Source of the DNA: Sanghuangporus weigelae
Lineage: Eukaryota > Basidiomycota > Agaricomycetes > Hymenochaetales > Hymenochaetaceae
NCBI GenBank assembly: GCA_033182465.1
Contig: CP137318.1
Location: 1,550,001-1,614,000, forward strand
Length of the DNA stretch: 64,000 bases
Direction of reading: 5' to 3'
Shown: positions 25,852 through 36,184 of the stretch, in pieces
How the letters are laid out: every line of letters begins with the position of its first letter
Position numbering within the stretch: position 1 is the first letter of the stretch
Notes under the pieces: model-generated
Told to the model about the DNA's origin: nothing
The model's input: the letters and a program-made list of their open reading frames with translations, nothing else
The model's database searches: none
Made by a program: the position numbers and the translations under genes

Positions 25852-26267
25852 ATGACCCATCCCAGTACGTTCCCTCGCATCTCAACCTACCGTATACCTT
25901 ACTGATCATGACTGATCACAATGTCTCTGCCCAGGCCCAGCTGTTCAACTTAACAACTGTTCGCCCGTTTTCCTTCGTTCGTTCTACAGTTGTTCAGATA
26001 ACTTAATTTTCGCACAGTCCTCCAAGCGAAGGGAGAACGTGACCAGATTTCTTGGATATACGAAGATACAGGTCCTCAGAACGACAAGACATGGCACGCC
26101 ACAGTCAAATGTGAGTTGGGTTTCGTTGAATTGCATTGATTTCCAGTGTAACTTAGGAAAATACTCTAGATAAGGGAGAGGTCATTGGGTATGCTACGGC
26201 GAAGAACAAGGTACCTGCGAAGGAGGATGCCGCTAGGCAGGCTTTGACGTACCTCCAGAAAGCATAG
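25852..26267 (+). CDS. small stand-alone double-stranded-RNA-binding protein B
   Basis: Four exons, 25852-25864, 25941-25958, 26018-26110 and 26170-26267, give 73 residues. Helix 1 is VQLNNFLQAKGERDQ; strands include ISWIYEDTGPQNDKTWHATVK; the RNA-contact loop and helix 2 are ATAKNKVPAKEDAARQALTY. The first three exons total 124 nt, exactly the length of exon 1 in the upstream paralogue, and the last intron interrupts the same codon position in the same phase. Two extra introns carve out a 13-nt first coding exon and an 18-nt microexon; splicing them in restores the QLNN match, which is the main support. The microexon donor is GTTCGC, a weaker site, so the 5' part is less certain than the dsRBD core. 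Confidence 0.75.
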
Positions 26268-26684
26268 AAGTAAAGGTTACACTTCTGTATTGAGATGGAA
26301 TGAAATCCCACGAGTGTGGTTTTATAATCAATCTTGGGCGCGGAATTCGCCAAAGGTTCACGATGAATATCAAGTGTCTAAAATTCCTTGTTGGAGAACA
26401 TGAACTTAACCAGATCCCAGTACTTGAGAGATTCTTTCGGCTACTAAAGCGACGGAGAAGCTCGTCTCAATCTCAAAGATAGGGGGAATTGGTGAAAATT
26501 AAGTGCGACGCGCAGTCAAGTACATTTTCTAAGCAAACTCGATGACTTTTTGGTTTCGACGGACTTCCTTTGAGCGTCGATCGATCTTCCGTTTTGGAAG
26601 ACGCTGATGGCACAGCCACCTCTGTTTTTCCGGTCACGTCGTGTCGAGGCGGCTCCTGAGGGTTGGCCGTACTTCAGGTCCATC
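26268..26684. other. intergenic region
   Basis: It lies between dsRBD gene B and uL1m, both on the plus strand, and holds only short frames without motifs. The uL1m reading frame extends upstream of its ATG at 26685 but without conserved sequence. Confidence 0.4.
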
Positions 26685-27798
26685 ATGCTATCATCCTCCA
26701 TCTTACTTCCAAGGCAACTCGAACATCACGCACACTGTCTTTCACGAACGGCGTTATTCAATCCGAGAATTCTTGGCTTGTGTACCAGGCATTTTACTAC
26801 TTCGAGTCCTGTTTATGTCCGCAAGGTCAAGGCTCGACCTGCTCCGACGAAGGCCAAGTTAGCTGCACGGGAGAGGAAGAAGGCGCTTAAGGCTAAGAAA
26901 AGCATCTATGAAAATGAGAAGATACCTCTTACCGATGCGATCAATATTTTGAGGGTGAGTGCGTATTTTTCGAGCGGATGTGCCGTGGAGGTCGAATTTT
27001 CTGTTTTGTAAAGGCGGTGGAGGTTGCAAAGCCAAACGCAACCTATGAACTCGTCATCAAGACTGAAATGAGGCGCGGCTCTGCAGTACCTAAAGGAAGG
27101 TTTAATCTACCGCGAGAAGTAAAAGCGAAGACGAAAGATCGCGTCCTTGTTTTTGCTGAGGGAAGACAAGCTGAAGAAGCAAAACGCGCCGGTGCGGATT
27201 TTGTTGGGGGTACTGAATTAATCGAGGGTGTGAGTTTCTCGTGTATACTTGCTGTCATAGAGGTCCTACAAATTTTCTATAGGTAGCAAACGGCCGTTAC
27301 CCAGCGACTGTTTTCCTATGCACACCGTCACTTATCCGTGCCATCACCCCGAAGCTTGGAAGAGTGCTAGGTCCCAGAGGTCTAATGCCGTCAGAGCGCC
27401 GAGGAACCGTAACCGAGGATATTGTCGGTTATCTTCGACGAATTTCCGGTTCAAGCGAGTGGAGAGGGGACAAGGCGGGCACTATACGCAGCGCCGTAGC
27501 TAAGGTATGATCCCCTTGTTCAACATCGCTTCTTGATCTCTTTCTGACGAATCATTAGATGCATTTCCCGGCGGAAGATGTAGTTCGCAATGTTCACCAT
27601 TTCCTCAACATTGTCAAAATAGCAACTGGGAATGCCGCAGATAAAAGCGACCGTCAGCCGAAGAGTGGCCCGAAACCTGGTATGTTCCAATATCAGTTTG
27701 ATGTAGTTCAATTGACTCAGTTAGGTCAAGTTAATCCTATTAAGCGTGTAGTGTTGAGTTCAACACAGGGCCCTGGGATTCAGATTTCTGATGCCTGA
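26685..27798 (+). CDS. MRPL1: mitochondrial large-subunit ribosomal protein uL1m
   Basis: Exons 26685-26954, 27014-27229, 27283-27504, 27559-27679 and 27725-27798 give 300 residues. The first 45 or so residues are rich in R, S, T and hydrophobics without acid (LCTRHFTTSSPVYVRK), a typical mitochondrial presequence. The L1 core follows: PKGRFNLPREVK, VLVFAEG, FVGGTELIEGV, then PKLGRVLGPRGLMPS, the hallmark L1 motif, and SAVAKMHFPAEDVVRNVHHFL. L1 forms the mobile stalk that binds 23S-type rRNA near the E site. The last intron (27680-27724) is 45 nt and in frame without stops; removing it brings PKPGQ next to VNPIKRVVLSST. The gene is convergent with RSM22. Confidence 0.93.
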
Positions 27799-27939
27799 TA
27801 AAACAGTACCTCACCGCTCTTATCACAAAATAATATAAATTGAAATACGGAAGCACAGTAATAGGAGCAAATGAGAGGATTTTAATTATCATTAGGCGAT
27901 GCAGCAAAGAAAGAAATTGAACAGTGTGCCCAGAATGCG

Positions 27940-30037
27940 TCAAAGGATATTCGCTGATTTGCTCCAGTCCCGTCGCCTCTCTTTCTCGCTCTCTCTTATA
28001 TCTGACATAATCTTTTCGTAACTTGTTGGATCCCGGGTCTTGTCTTTCTTACGTCGTTTGCCGATGTCGGAACCAGGCAATGAGGACGAATTATCCATTA
28101 TGTCCTTGGGCACCAAGCGAACTTGAGGTGGATTCTTTGGTTTATGTGGGAAGATGTCCCCCCACGAAGACTTGCGAGCGTCATAATATGGCTGCTTGCC
28201 TTGAGATCGAGGGATTGTCATTCGCATTATTTTACCTTTTGCAAATGAGTCAACGAACTTGATGCTGATATCTAGCAAGCAAAAGCAGACCTTCCGAGGT
28301 ACATCCATCGATAATGACATGGCCGCTTCTTTTTAATGGTGGAAATACCATGCGCGGCCAGTCGTACGCTTCTAATCGAATCCGGTCTACGGGATCTTCG
28401 CCAACTGGTTCAGACTGATGTAGTGCACCGTCTGTGGCACTGGTCTGATGTAATGACGGTCTCTTTCCTCGTCGAATAACAACGTAACTGTATCCGATGT
28501 CCTCGTGGCCGGCACGAACATGTTTGGTTCTCCGTAAGAATGCCGGTCTCTGTAGGCGCTGTGAGAAGGAGCATTGCAGGTTGGATTTCCCCGAATTAAG
28601 CAATGGACAGGCTCCGTCATGAGGACACTTTGTCAAATGGCCGGTGAATCAAAAGCGAATCGACAGATTCGTAGAACCTCACCGGAGCGACCACATGGCA
28701 GCCAGATGCAGGGTCATGTTGTAATGCAGGATCTTGCAATTCCTTGTGGCCTAAACGCAGAAGTTGTTCCCTCGCCTCAGCAATGCTGATGAAGCCGGCA
28801 GAAGTATCGTGGTCAATCAGTACCTGTCTGTAGTGAGTAACGCACACTTGCGAGAAGGCACAATGGAAATGTCTGTCTTACTATGACATTTGCACCGCTG
28901 GACCACATTTGCTTAATCAGGTCCTTCTTGGCTACGGGATTTTGGAGCGACGATAAGTAGAATGCCGAAAGAGCCAAAATGTCACCATCTTCCGTTCTTT
29001 CAGCCTGTTCGACATCAGGGTATCCTTTGCGCCATCGTACAGTAGTATCGGCCGTATCTGATCCTTAAAAGCATGTCTAATTTCAAGCGGTGATACTTGG
29101 ATAATAGAAGCTTACCCTCTATAAGTTTTTTTGCCATCGAAGTAAGTGCATCGCGCCGTTCGATACCCAGATATGAAGATATGGTTGACTGTGACAGGAG
29201 GGCGTCAGGCTTTGGGACTGCCTCTTTTTCGTCAGATGACTCTTGAAATGCATGCATGGATGCCCTGAACAGAATGGTAAGTTTCCTAGTCGAACCTCTA
29301 AAGAAATGAGCCGCGCCAAAAGCCACTGCCTACTGCCGAGCCCCAATCCATTACACTTCGCACTTTCCACTCCTCTCCTAATCTATGTTTAATGTTATCC
29401 AACACTGCGTAGACTGCAGAATAATGTGCTGGAAGTGCGACCGACGCAAATGCGGTTCCGTCCCTTTCGGCATGGCGTCTAGCTTGTTTCCAGGACTTGT
29501 AATCGGTTTCGTATGTCGTGTGCCATAGACCACTACCGTCCTGGTCTTGGTCCCGAAAGAGACGTTTTGCGTCCTCATGTAACCGGGGCTTGTCTCCATC
29601 TGGTGGCTGATCAGTTTCCTACCGTTCACCGAGAATTATTCAATACCATTTATGACTCTCTCAATAGCTTCACGAAGCTCCACGGGCACGTATACGGACC
29701 CGATATTCCTACTTCCGAATCTGGCCCTAGAAGACTTCCGTTCTGTGGGAGTTGCTGCCTCCTCGCGCTCGGTGAGCTGAACCGACCAGGCTTCGTCGAA
29801 TTCAAGGACTTCCAATTCCTTTGCGGAAGATGACCCAGATTCTAAGCTTTCCCGCGGTTTATGCTTGAGCAAGGCCATGTCTGCGTCTCTAAGCAGAGCT
29901 CGCAGAGAGGGGTCTAGTTCAAGAGGTGCATTCGGTCCGATAGAAGAGCGGCTCGAAGACGAAGAGAAATTTGCAGTGCTGACGAAACCTCTTCGAGAGC
30001 ATGCCCGAATAACAGATGGACATTGTCCACGAAGCAT
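27940..30037 (-). CDS. RSM22: Rsm22 family mitochondrial ribosome assembly methyltransferase-like protein, with a frameshift
   Basis: Exons 30037-29647, 29599-29116, 29063-28882, 28823-28683, 28627-28291 and 28235-27940 cover the whole family length (about 609 residues). Landmarks are a presequence-like start, FASVALPAHYSAVYAVLDNI, the SAM-fold motif MDWGSAVGSG, GIERRDAL, VLIDHDTSAGF, the cysteines CPHDGACPL, and RRTKHVRAGHEDIGYSY. Rsm22 (METTL17 in animals) helps mature the mitochondrial small subunit. The coding length is one base too long: just after the SAM motif, near 29311-29316 (GGCGCGG on the minus strand), the frame moves by one, and the normal W-AAHFF sequence is only reached by skipping a base. 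I found no splice choice that fixes this. It may be a sequencing error or a real lesion; all other exons look intact. Confidence 0.88.
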
Positions 30038-30257
30038 AGTGCGAATGTGCTAAGCAAACGGCCACGGCAAGAGAATAGTGTGTACTGTGTAGAAAGAAAG
30101 TAAAGGTACTTAGTGAAAGACTTGTTCCTGCACACGGGACCAAGTTGACGCGGTAGAACGTGACCACCGTCGCGATGATATGATTCACTAATCATCATCG
30201 TTGATCACCGCATCTCCTCTTGAGCGCTCAACTTTTAACATCTATTCATCCCAGCCC
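30038..30257. promoter_or_regulatory. shared divergent promoter of RSM22 and the USP39-like gene
   Basis: Only 220 bp separate the two start codons, so both promoters must lie here or inside the genes. No clear TATA box was seen. Co-regulation of the pair is an inference from spacing. Confidence 0.5.
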
Positions 30258-32280
30258 ATGTCGAAGGCTACAGCAAACCAAAGCGATTTACCTCCTACAG
30301 ATAGACCGCTGAAGAAAGCGAAAATCAGTCCCGAAAGTTCAGCTCAAGCCACAAACGGGGATCTGGCAAAGCCGAATAAAGATTCCATTTCGCGTCAGGA
30401 TATGGACCCGGACGGTTTCGAAGAGGATCCCTATGGAGAGTCATCGCAGACTAATGGCGAACCGCCGCACGCATCCGACATGTATCTCGATACGGTCTAT
30501 TCAGTTTACTTCCTCACCTACTGTCGTCATCCACTTACATTTCTCATAGGTCAACCGCACTGCTCTCGATTTTGATTTCGAGAAAGTATGCTCTGTCTCC
30601 CTTTCAAATATAAATATATACGGATGCCTCGTATGTGGGAAATATTTTCAAGGGAGAGGACGTAATTCATATGCATATGCCCATTCCATACATGAAGACC
30701 ATCACGTCTTTATTAATCTTGAAACGAAAAAGGTCTGCTCTAAATATTCTTTCATCTCTTGGAGATTTTCCGATGATATCTCAGGTGTACGTCCTACCGG
30801 ACGGGTATCTTGTTTCTGATCCTTCGTTGGAGGACGTGTCGTTCGTCTTGGACCCGACTTTCACGCGCCAGTCGATTGCCGAATTGTCGTTCCCGGCGCA
30901 TTTGAATAAGCTTTCGTACGACCTTGCGAACAAGCCATACCTCCCCGGATACATTGGTCTAAACAATATCAAATGGCATGATCATTTGAATGTTATTATC
31001 TTGGCTCTTACACACATCCCACCGCTGCGTGATTTCTTGCTCCTTTCCGCCTTTCGGGGAAAGGAAAGTGAGCTCTTAAAGCGTTTTGCTGGACTAGCAA
31101 AGAAAATTTGGAATCCCCGGCTTTTCAAGAGTCAGGTCAGCCCTCACGAGTTCCTCCAGGAAGTTGGCCGCGTGAGCGCGGGTAAATTCAGGCTAGAGGA
31201 GCAGGGAGACCCGGTAGAATTCCTGGGATGGCTTCTCAACCATCTTCACAAAGATCTGGGAGGGACTAAAAAGAAAAATTCAAGTATGCGGCTGCATGAT
31301 ACTTTAAAAGGCTTTGTCTAACTTAACATCTAAGGCATTATATATTTAACATTCCAGGGTGAACTTCGCATGGAGACACAGCAAGTTCTTGTCAAACCAG
31401 AGGGCGAGACGAATCATCGGCCCCAATTTGACATAGACAGGGGTGCGTATTTGCTATGTACCTCGAGGTCCATACTTGACGCTTTATTTCCTTCATAGAA
31501 ACAAAAACAACTATATCTCGGTTCCTTTTTTTATCTGTCGACCTTCCCCCACCTCCTCTTTTCCAGGATGCCGTTGAGAAGAATATTATTCCTCAAGTGA
31601 GTTTGGCATCCCTACTCTCTAAATACGACGGCAAAGCTACCAAGGTTAGTTAGTTTCATTTCGTGTCCAAGTTACCATGTGCAAACGAATTTTGAAGGAA
31701 TATCTTGGTCAATTGCGGCGTTTCAAATGCCAGCGCTTGCCGCCTTATCTTGTTCTTCATTTCAAGCGCTTCACGAAGAATAATTTTGTAGAAGAAAAGA
31801 ATCCGACCATCGTCAACTTCCCGCTGAGGGGAATAGATTTCCGCGAATGTAAGCAACGCTTCTGTCCTGTCTCCATATATCTACCCGATTCACCGGAGTG
31901 CGATAGATCTGGATGCTCCGCCAAATCATCCGGGCACAGTCTACGATCTGATTGCCAACGTTGTGCACGAATCTGTCGCGGGCACAACCCGCGATAAAGT
32001 AAACACTGCTTGGAAAATTCATTTACGAGCAGGCGGCGGCGGCGGCGAGAACGAAAAATGGTTTCAAATTCAAGATCTAATCGTTGAAGAAGTGAGGAAA
32101 GAAATGATATTTCTCGGTGAAACCGTCATCCAGGCGAGTTACTACCTATAACAAGGCTCTGCCTCGATATTCCTAAACCTAATGTACTACTTTGTTGTGC
32201 AGATCTGGGAAAGACGTGACCTGTCGAGACCAAGCACCAAAGAAGAGTCCAGCACGGCGATCGATAGCCGGTCATCATAG
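30258..32280 (+). CDS. SAD1: USP39/Sad1-type spliceosomal ubiquitin-hydrolase-like protein
   Basis: Eight exons: 30258-30494, 30550-30732, 30785-31315, 31358-31442, 31499-31644, 31698-31848, 31907-32133 and 32203-32280, giving 545 residues. After a disordered start comes a zinc-finger UBP (CSVSLSNINIYGCLVCGKYF, then HSIHEDHHVFIN). A USP-like fold follows, with GYIGLNNIKWHDHLNVI, EFLGWLLNHLH, and LPPYLVLHFKRFTKNNF, ending IQIWERRDL. The usual USP catalytic cysteine position reads GLNNIKWHD, without cysteine, as in USP39, so it should be inactive as a protease. USP39/Sad1 stabilises the U4/U6.U5 tri-snRNP in the nucleus. The last intron begins with GC. The 42-nt intron 31316-31357 is the least certain junction. 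Confidence 0.93.
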
Positions 32281-32406
32281 TAATTCGAATTTGATACTTT
32301 CTTGTCTTCCCGAATCTCGATATCTCTGAGCGGTTCGAACAAGGCAATAAAGAGTAGATGTCCTTCCGGCTCAAAATGCTATGTGCGAGAAGTCTGGATA
32401 GGTGCT

Positions 32407-32771
32407 CTAAGACGTTTTGACACGCGTATCCTCACTTGAAACTGGTGCTGCCGCACTGCCTTCGGGTTTAGACATTCCTTTGACTGTTGAACTAGTTGAA
32501 AGTTTATCCTCATTCGATCGAGATCGGTTTAACGCCGTCCTGAGATGCATAGCTCAGGGGCTCTATGCCAATGATTAGGGGCTATCATGGAAACTCACGC
32601 TTGTGTATCGTTACGAGTGTTTTCGATCAAAGGCTTGAAGATATAGACGCCGGAAACTACACCTAAGTAGAAAATCCTGAGCTGGTCGGAATGCCGAAGG
32701 GTAAGTGAAAGGAGTTCCTTACCAGTCGCCGCAGCTACGAAAAAGTTTATTAGATTTGCTCGCGGAGACAT
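32407..32771 (-). CDS. small single-pass membrane protein, unrecognised
   Basis: Exons 32771-32599 and 32539-32407 give 101 residues. The N-terminal half carries two hydrophobic stretches (NLINFFVAAATG and IFYLGVVSGVYIF), of which the second is a plausible membrane segment. It is followed by KPLIENTRNDTQ and a polar tail rich in Ser, Lys and Glu. The intron is 59 nt with GTGAGT and CTCAG. It is divergent from the mL40 gene with 170 bp between start codons. I do not recognise the family. The size and the neighbouring mitochondrial genes suggest an inner-membrane protein, but there is no direct evidence. An alternative splice inside exon 1 was tried and breaks the frame. Confidence 0.6.
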
Positions 32772-32941
32772 TCACGCGCCGAGGTTATCTGTTCGAGGTT
32801 GAGAAAATGAGAGTGCTCGCTGACAGTTGCAGTCAGGGCGGTTGTTCAATGTTATTGTTTAACTTGTTGAAAGTCGGGTAATGTCATGTGACTGGATCAC
32901 CTCCAAAACGTGGGGACGGTCACAATCTCGCAATTCCCGTC

Positions 32942-33514
32942 ATGTCCTCATCTTTACTTGCTTCGTCGAAAATAGTTGCGGGAAAAAAGTATGCTAACTT
33001 CACTCTCGTCTACACGCGAAATGCGGGACGAAAAGCAGGACACTCTGGCGACCCGCAAAATGAATTGATTCGTCGCGTACTCTATCCAAGCAATATTCGC
33101 AACAGAGAGACTCCGACCGGGACATGGAGGCCAGACGTCGCGAAGGCTCTGCGAAAAGCGATACCCTCGAAACAAGCGCACGAAACGATAGAGCGCGCGT
33201 GGCTTTTGCACGAGAGACATACGCGATGGAAACGTGACGAGGAGACGAAACGAAAATTCGAGTGCATCCGCAGAGCGATGGTGGAATTGGAGTTAATTGA
33301 CCCGTATCTGTTCAAGGAAGCGAATCGTGTAGAGGATCCTAGAAAACGACCTGAAGCTGAGGTGGAACTATTGAAAAACTTGAAGGGAGCAGAGAAGAAG
33401 GCAATGGAGCGTAGACTACCCGGATTGTTCCCTCCAGAACTGCGGCTCCCGACAGACACTCCTCCTCGTACAGGATGGGACTACGATTGGCAGTTACCGT
33501 CAACGTCCTCTTGA
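32942..33514 (+). CDS. MRPL28: mitochondrial large-subunit ribosomal protein mL40
   Basis: A single exon of 190 residues. The start is the ATG at 32942; upstream in-frame codons are not ATG. A basic N-terminal region fits a presequence. The body contains IRRVLYPSNIRNRETPTGTW, IPSKQAHETIERAWLLHERH, a helical RRAMVELELIDPYLFKEAN, and LFPPELRLPTDTPPRTGWD near the C-terminus, which I associate with the fungal mL40 (Mrpl28) family. The protein sits on the mitochondrial large ribosomal subunit. It is one of three mitoribosome-related genes within 7 kb. Confidence 0.82.
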   Translation: MSSSLLASSKIVAGKKYANFTLVYTRNAGRKAGHSGDPQNELIRRVLYPSNIRNRETPTGTWRPDVAKALRKAIPSKQAHETIERAWLLHERHTRWKRDEETKRKFECIRRAMVELELIDPYLFKEANRVEDPRKRPEAEVELLKNLKGAEKKAMERRLPGLFPPELRLPTDTPPRTGWDYDWQLPSTSS

Positions 33515-33860
33515 TTTTTTGTAAGTGGTGATCCTATACTTGTGTCTGACATCAGAACATTTATAAGAGTGCATGCTTTTTCCTGTGTCAGATCATTCAA
33601 AGCTCAAGCTAGAAGCATGCCGAGATGATAGTGCATTTGAAGCAGGCAGAGACTTCCTTTGGTTTTAACTTTTCGTAGATTTGGTCTCGCTACAAATTTC
33701 ATGTATCTTTCGTATTATTATTTTTTCGTTGAATATGTACGCCACGTGACTCAATCATTGAAGTGGCGCATAACATTGAACAATGACATGGTAGTTAGCT
33801 TCCAACGTCGACGGTCTCAGTGACTTCCAGAGAAAGCCGTATTGATAGAGCTCGGCAGTC
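33515..33860. other. intergenic region
   Basis: Region between mL40 and CSN2, same strand. It contains AT-rich 3' sequence (TATTATTATTTTTTCG near 33713-33730) and no gene. Confidence 0.4.
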
Positions 33861-35851
33861 ATGGATGACGACGATGCCGATTATATGCAAGGAAGCGAGG
33901 ATGAGGTAGATATCTTTTGCTCAGGGCTTTCATCTGTGCTCACCTGTGAAAGGATTATGGCTTTGATTACTCTGACGGAGATGAAGCCGACGATAGCGGG
34001 ACTCCAGATCTCGAGAATATGTACTACTCTGCAAAATGTGAGCCTGACCCTGTTTCTGACTTGCGATGACGGTCAAAGACTCGTGCAGCTTTAAAGGAAG
34101 ACAATCCTGAAGAGGCGCTTGCTGCATTCAAACGCATCGCGACGTCGGAAGAAAAGCAAGGAGACTGGTAATGAAATATGTTTGTTTTGCCGCGTGTATA
34201 TAGTCACTTATATTATGTCGTGTAGGGGATTCAAAGCCTTAAAGCAGGCTACGAAACTGTTATTTAACGTCCTGCATCGTCCAGATGAAGCTCTTGAGAC
34301 TTATACGAAATTGCTGACGTATACGAGATCGGCGATCACTCGCAATTACGCAGAGAAATCGATAAATTCTATACTAGATTATGTCGGAACCGGGCAAGGA
34401 GACGATATCAACGTGAATATCCTCGAGAGATTCTATCAAGTCACCTTGGACGCACTGCAGGAAGCGAAAAATGAGGTTGGTGTATCGTATATATCGCAGG
34501 TTTCTTGTTGACTCATAACTTTGTCAGCGCCTCTCTGCAAAGACGAAGCTGAAGCTAGCAAAACTCTGGTTGGACAGACGAGAGTTTGGTCGTCTAGATA
34601 ATGTTCGTCAGCTTGTGCCTTCCCTATCGCAGTTAATAACAAATCGTCAGGTGATCCGGCAACTGCATCAAGCCACTGAGAGTTCTGAAGATCAGCAATC
34701 GCGGGGCACACAGCTACTTGAAATTTACGCTCTCGAGATTCAAATGTACAATGAGATGAGGAATTTCAAGAAACTTAAGGTAAGTTACGGTCGCGATTAA
34801 ACAGCTCGAATTTTTACATTGTTCGAATACAGGAGATTTATAATGCAACCAATGAAGTCCGCTCTGCCATTCCTCACCCTCGTATTATGGGAGTGATTAA
34901 GGAATGTGGTGGGAAGATGTGGATGGGAGAACGTACGTCTTGTGCCATTTCTGGAGAAGGCGTTGTTCTGAGCGTCTTTAGATCAATGGAACCGTGCCAG
35001 CGAGGATTTCTTCCAATCTTTTAACAACTACAATGATGCTGGGTCGCCGCAACGCATCCAAGTCCTAAAATATCTGGTACTGGCGAACATGCTGACTGGC
35101 AGCGAGGTTAATCCGTTCGACAGTCAAGAGACCAAGCCGTAAGTTCGATTAGGTATCGTATTTTCACTGCCTTTTACTGACTAATCGCAAAAAGATATAA
35201 AGAAGATCCCCAAATAAAGGCTATGACTGATCTTGTCGATGCATATCAACGCCGCGAGGTGCACACAGCGGAAAGAATACTTCGAGGTGGGATACAGACG
35301 CTTATTGCGTGGCTTTCATGCACTGACTTGCTTTTCGTGAAAAGAGAACAAATCGACGATAATGGGTGATCCCTTTATTCAATCTTACATCGGTGACTTG
35401 CTTAGAAGTCTGAGGACATCCTACTTGATCGATCTCATTAAGCCGTATACGCGTCTGGAGTTGACGTTTTTGGCCCGGGTAGGCGACCTTTGTTCAGTTC
35501 GTGTAACAATTCTCGCTGAATTCTGTGCTTTAGCAATTGAATGTAGAGACGGATGAGGTTGAGGAAATGCTAATTGATCTCATCCTGGAGGGCAAAGTTC
35601 AAGGCCGAATTGACCAGGTGAATATGCGCTTAGAGCTAGACAGACAGTATGTTCATCGCTTTCTACAGCCATCGACATGTCTCTCATGTTTCTGTTATAG
35701 ACAAACGCTTGAGAAGAGACGATATGCAGCCTTAGAAAAGTGGACAGAAGCGATTGAAGGCGTCCACGCTACAATCACACAGAAGGCTTCGTCCGGCCGA
35801 AATGCAGAGAGTGCGGTTATCAACGCACCCGAGTTAAGCGTTTTTGGATGA
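33861..35851 (+). CDS. csn2: COP9 signalosome complex subunit 2
   Basis: Twelve exons: 33861-33905, 33953-34037, 34089-34167, 34226-34475, 34528-34602, 34651-34779, 34833-34932, 34982-35138, 35195-35286, 35345-35478, 35534-35646 and 35701-35851, total 469 residues (animal CSN2 is about 443). The acidic start (MDDDDADYMQGSEDE) leads into LENMYYSAK, then WGFKALKQATK, then TRNYAEKSINSILDY. It continues with RGTQLLEIYALEIQMYN and AIPHPRIMGVIKECGGKM, and a C-terminal PCI/winged-helix domain (LIKPYTRLELTFLARQLNV, GKVQGRIDQVN). CSN removes Nedd8 from cullins; CSN2 contacts the cullin-Rbx side. The 48-nt intron 34603-34650 is in frame without stops and was recognised only because its removal restores RLDNVIRQLHQ. 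Confidence 0.95.
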
Positions 35852-36184
35852 TGTAGACCACGTGACATGTAGCTGTATATCTCACCACAGCGGGCAATGA
35901 TGCATCTCAAAGGCAACGAGATAACTCCCGAGATGTATGTGGAAATTTAAAATTTCGTGATGTGTCTCGCCGCGTGAGAGATTTTGAATTTCCATGCCCG
36001 AGAGATTCTAGAATCTCCCTGGCCACGAGATCCTATCTAAGATCTTAAATCTCGGCCTTGTGGAGACTTAAAATTTAGCTAAGCATCTCGTCAGGGATGA
36101 AATTTAAAATCTCTTTGTTAGGATCTCAATGTGTCCGAAATCTTCCGCGAGATGCTAAATCTCGTTGGATACGAGATGTAAAAT
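35852..36184. repeat. CGAGAT/ATCTCG-rich palindromic region
   Basis: From about 35915 to 36184, directly left of the large element, GAGAT or its complement ATCTC occurs more than a dozen times, often paired head to head around an AT core. One example is the perfect 16-nt palindrome GAGATTCTAGAATCTC near 36000; another is CGAGATGCTAAATCTCG near 36161. The stretch is not found at the other end of the element. No ORF is supported. Confidence 0.7.

Noticed and set aside
32600-32771. Extra intron within the first exon of the small membrane protein
   Set aside because: Candidate sites break the frame, whereas the unspliced frame is open and continuous.
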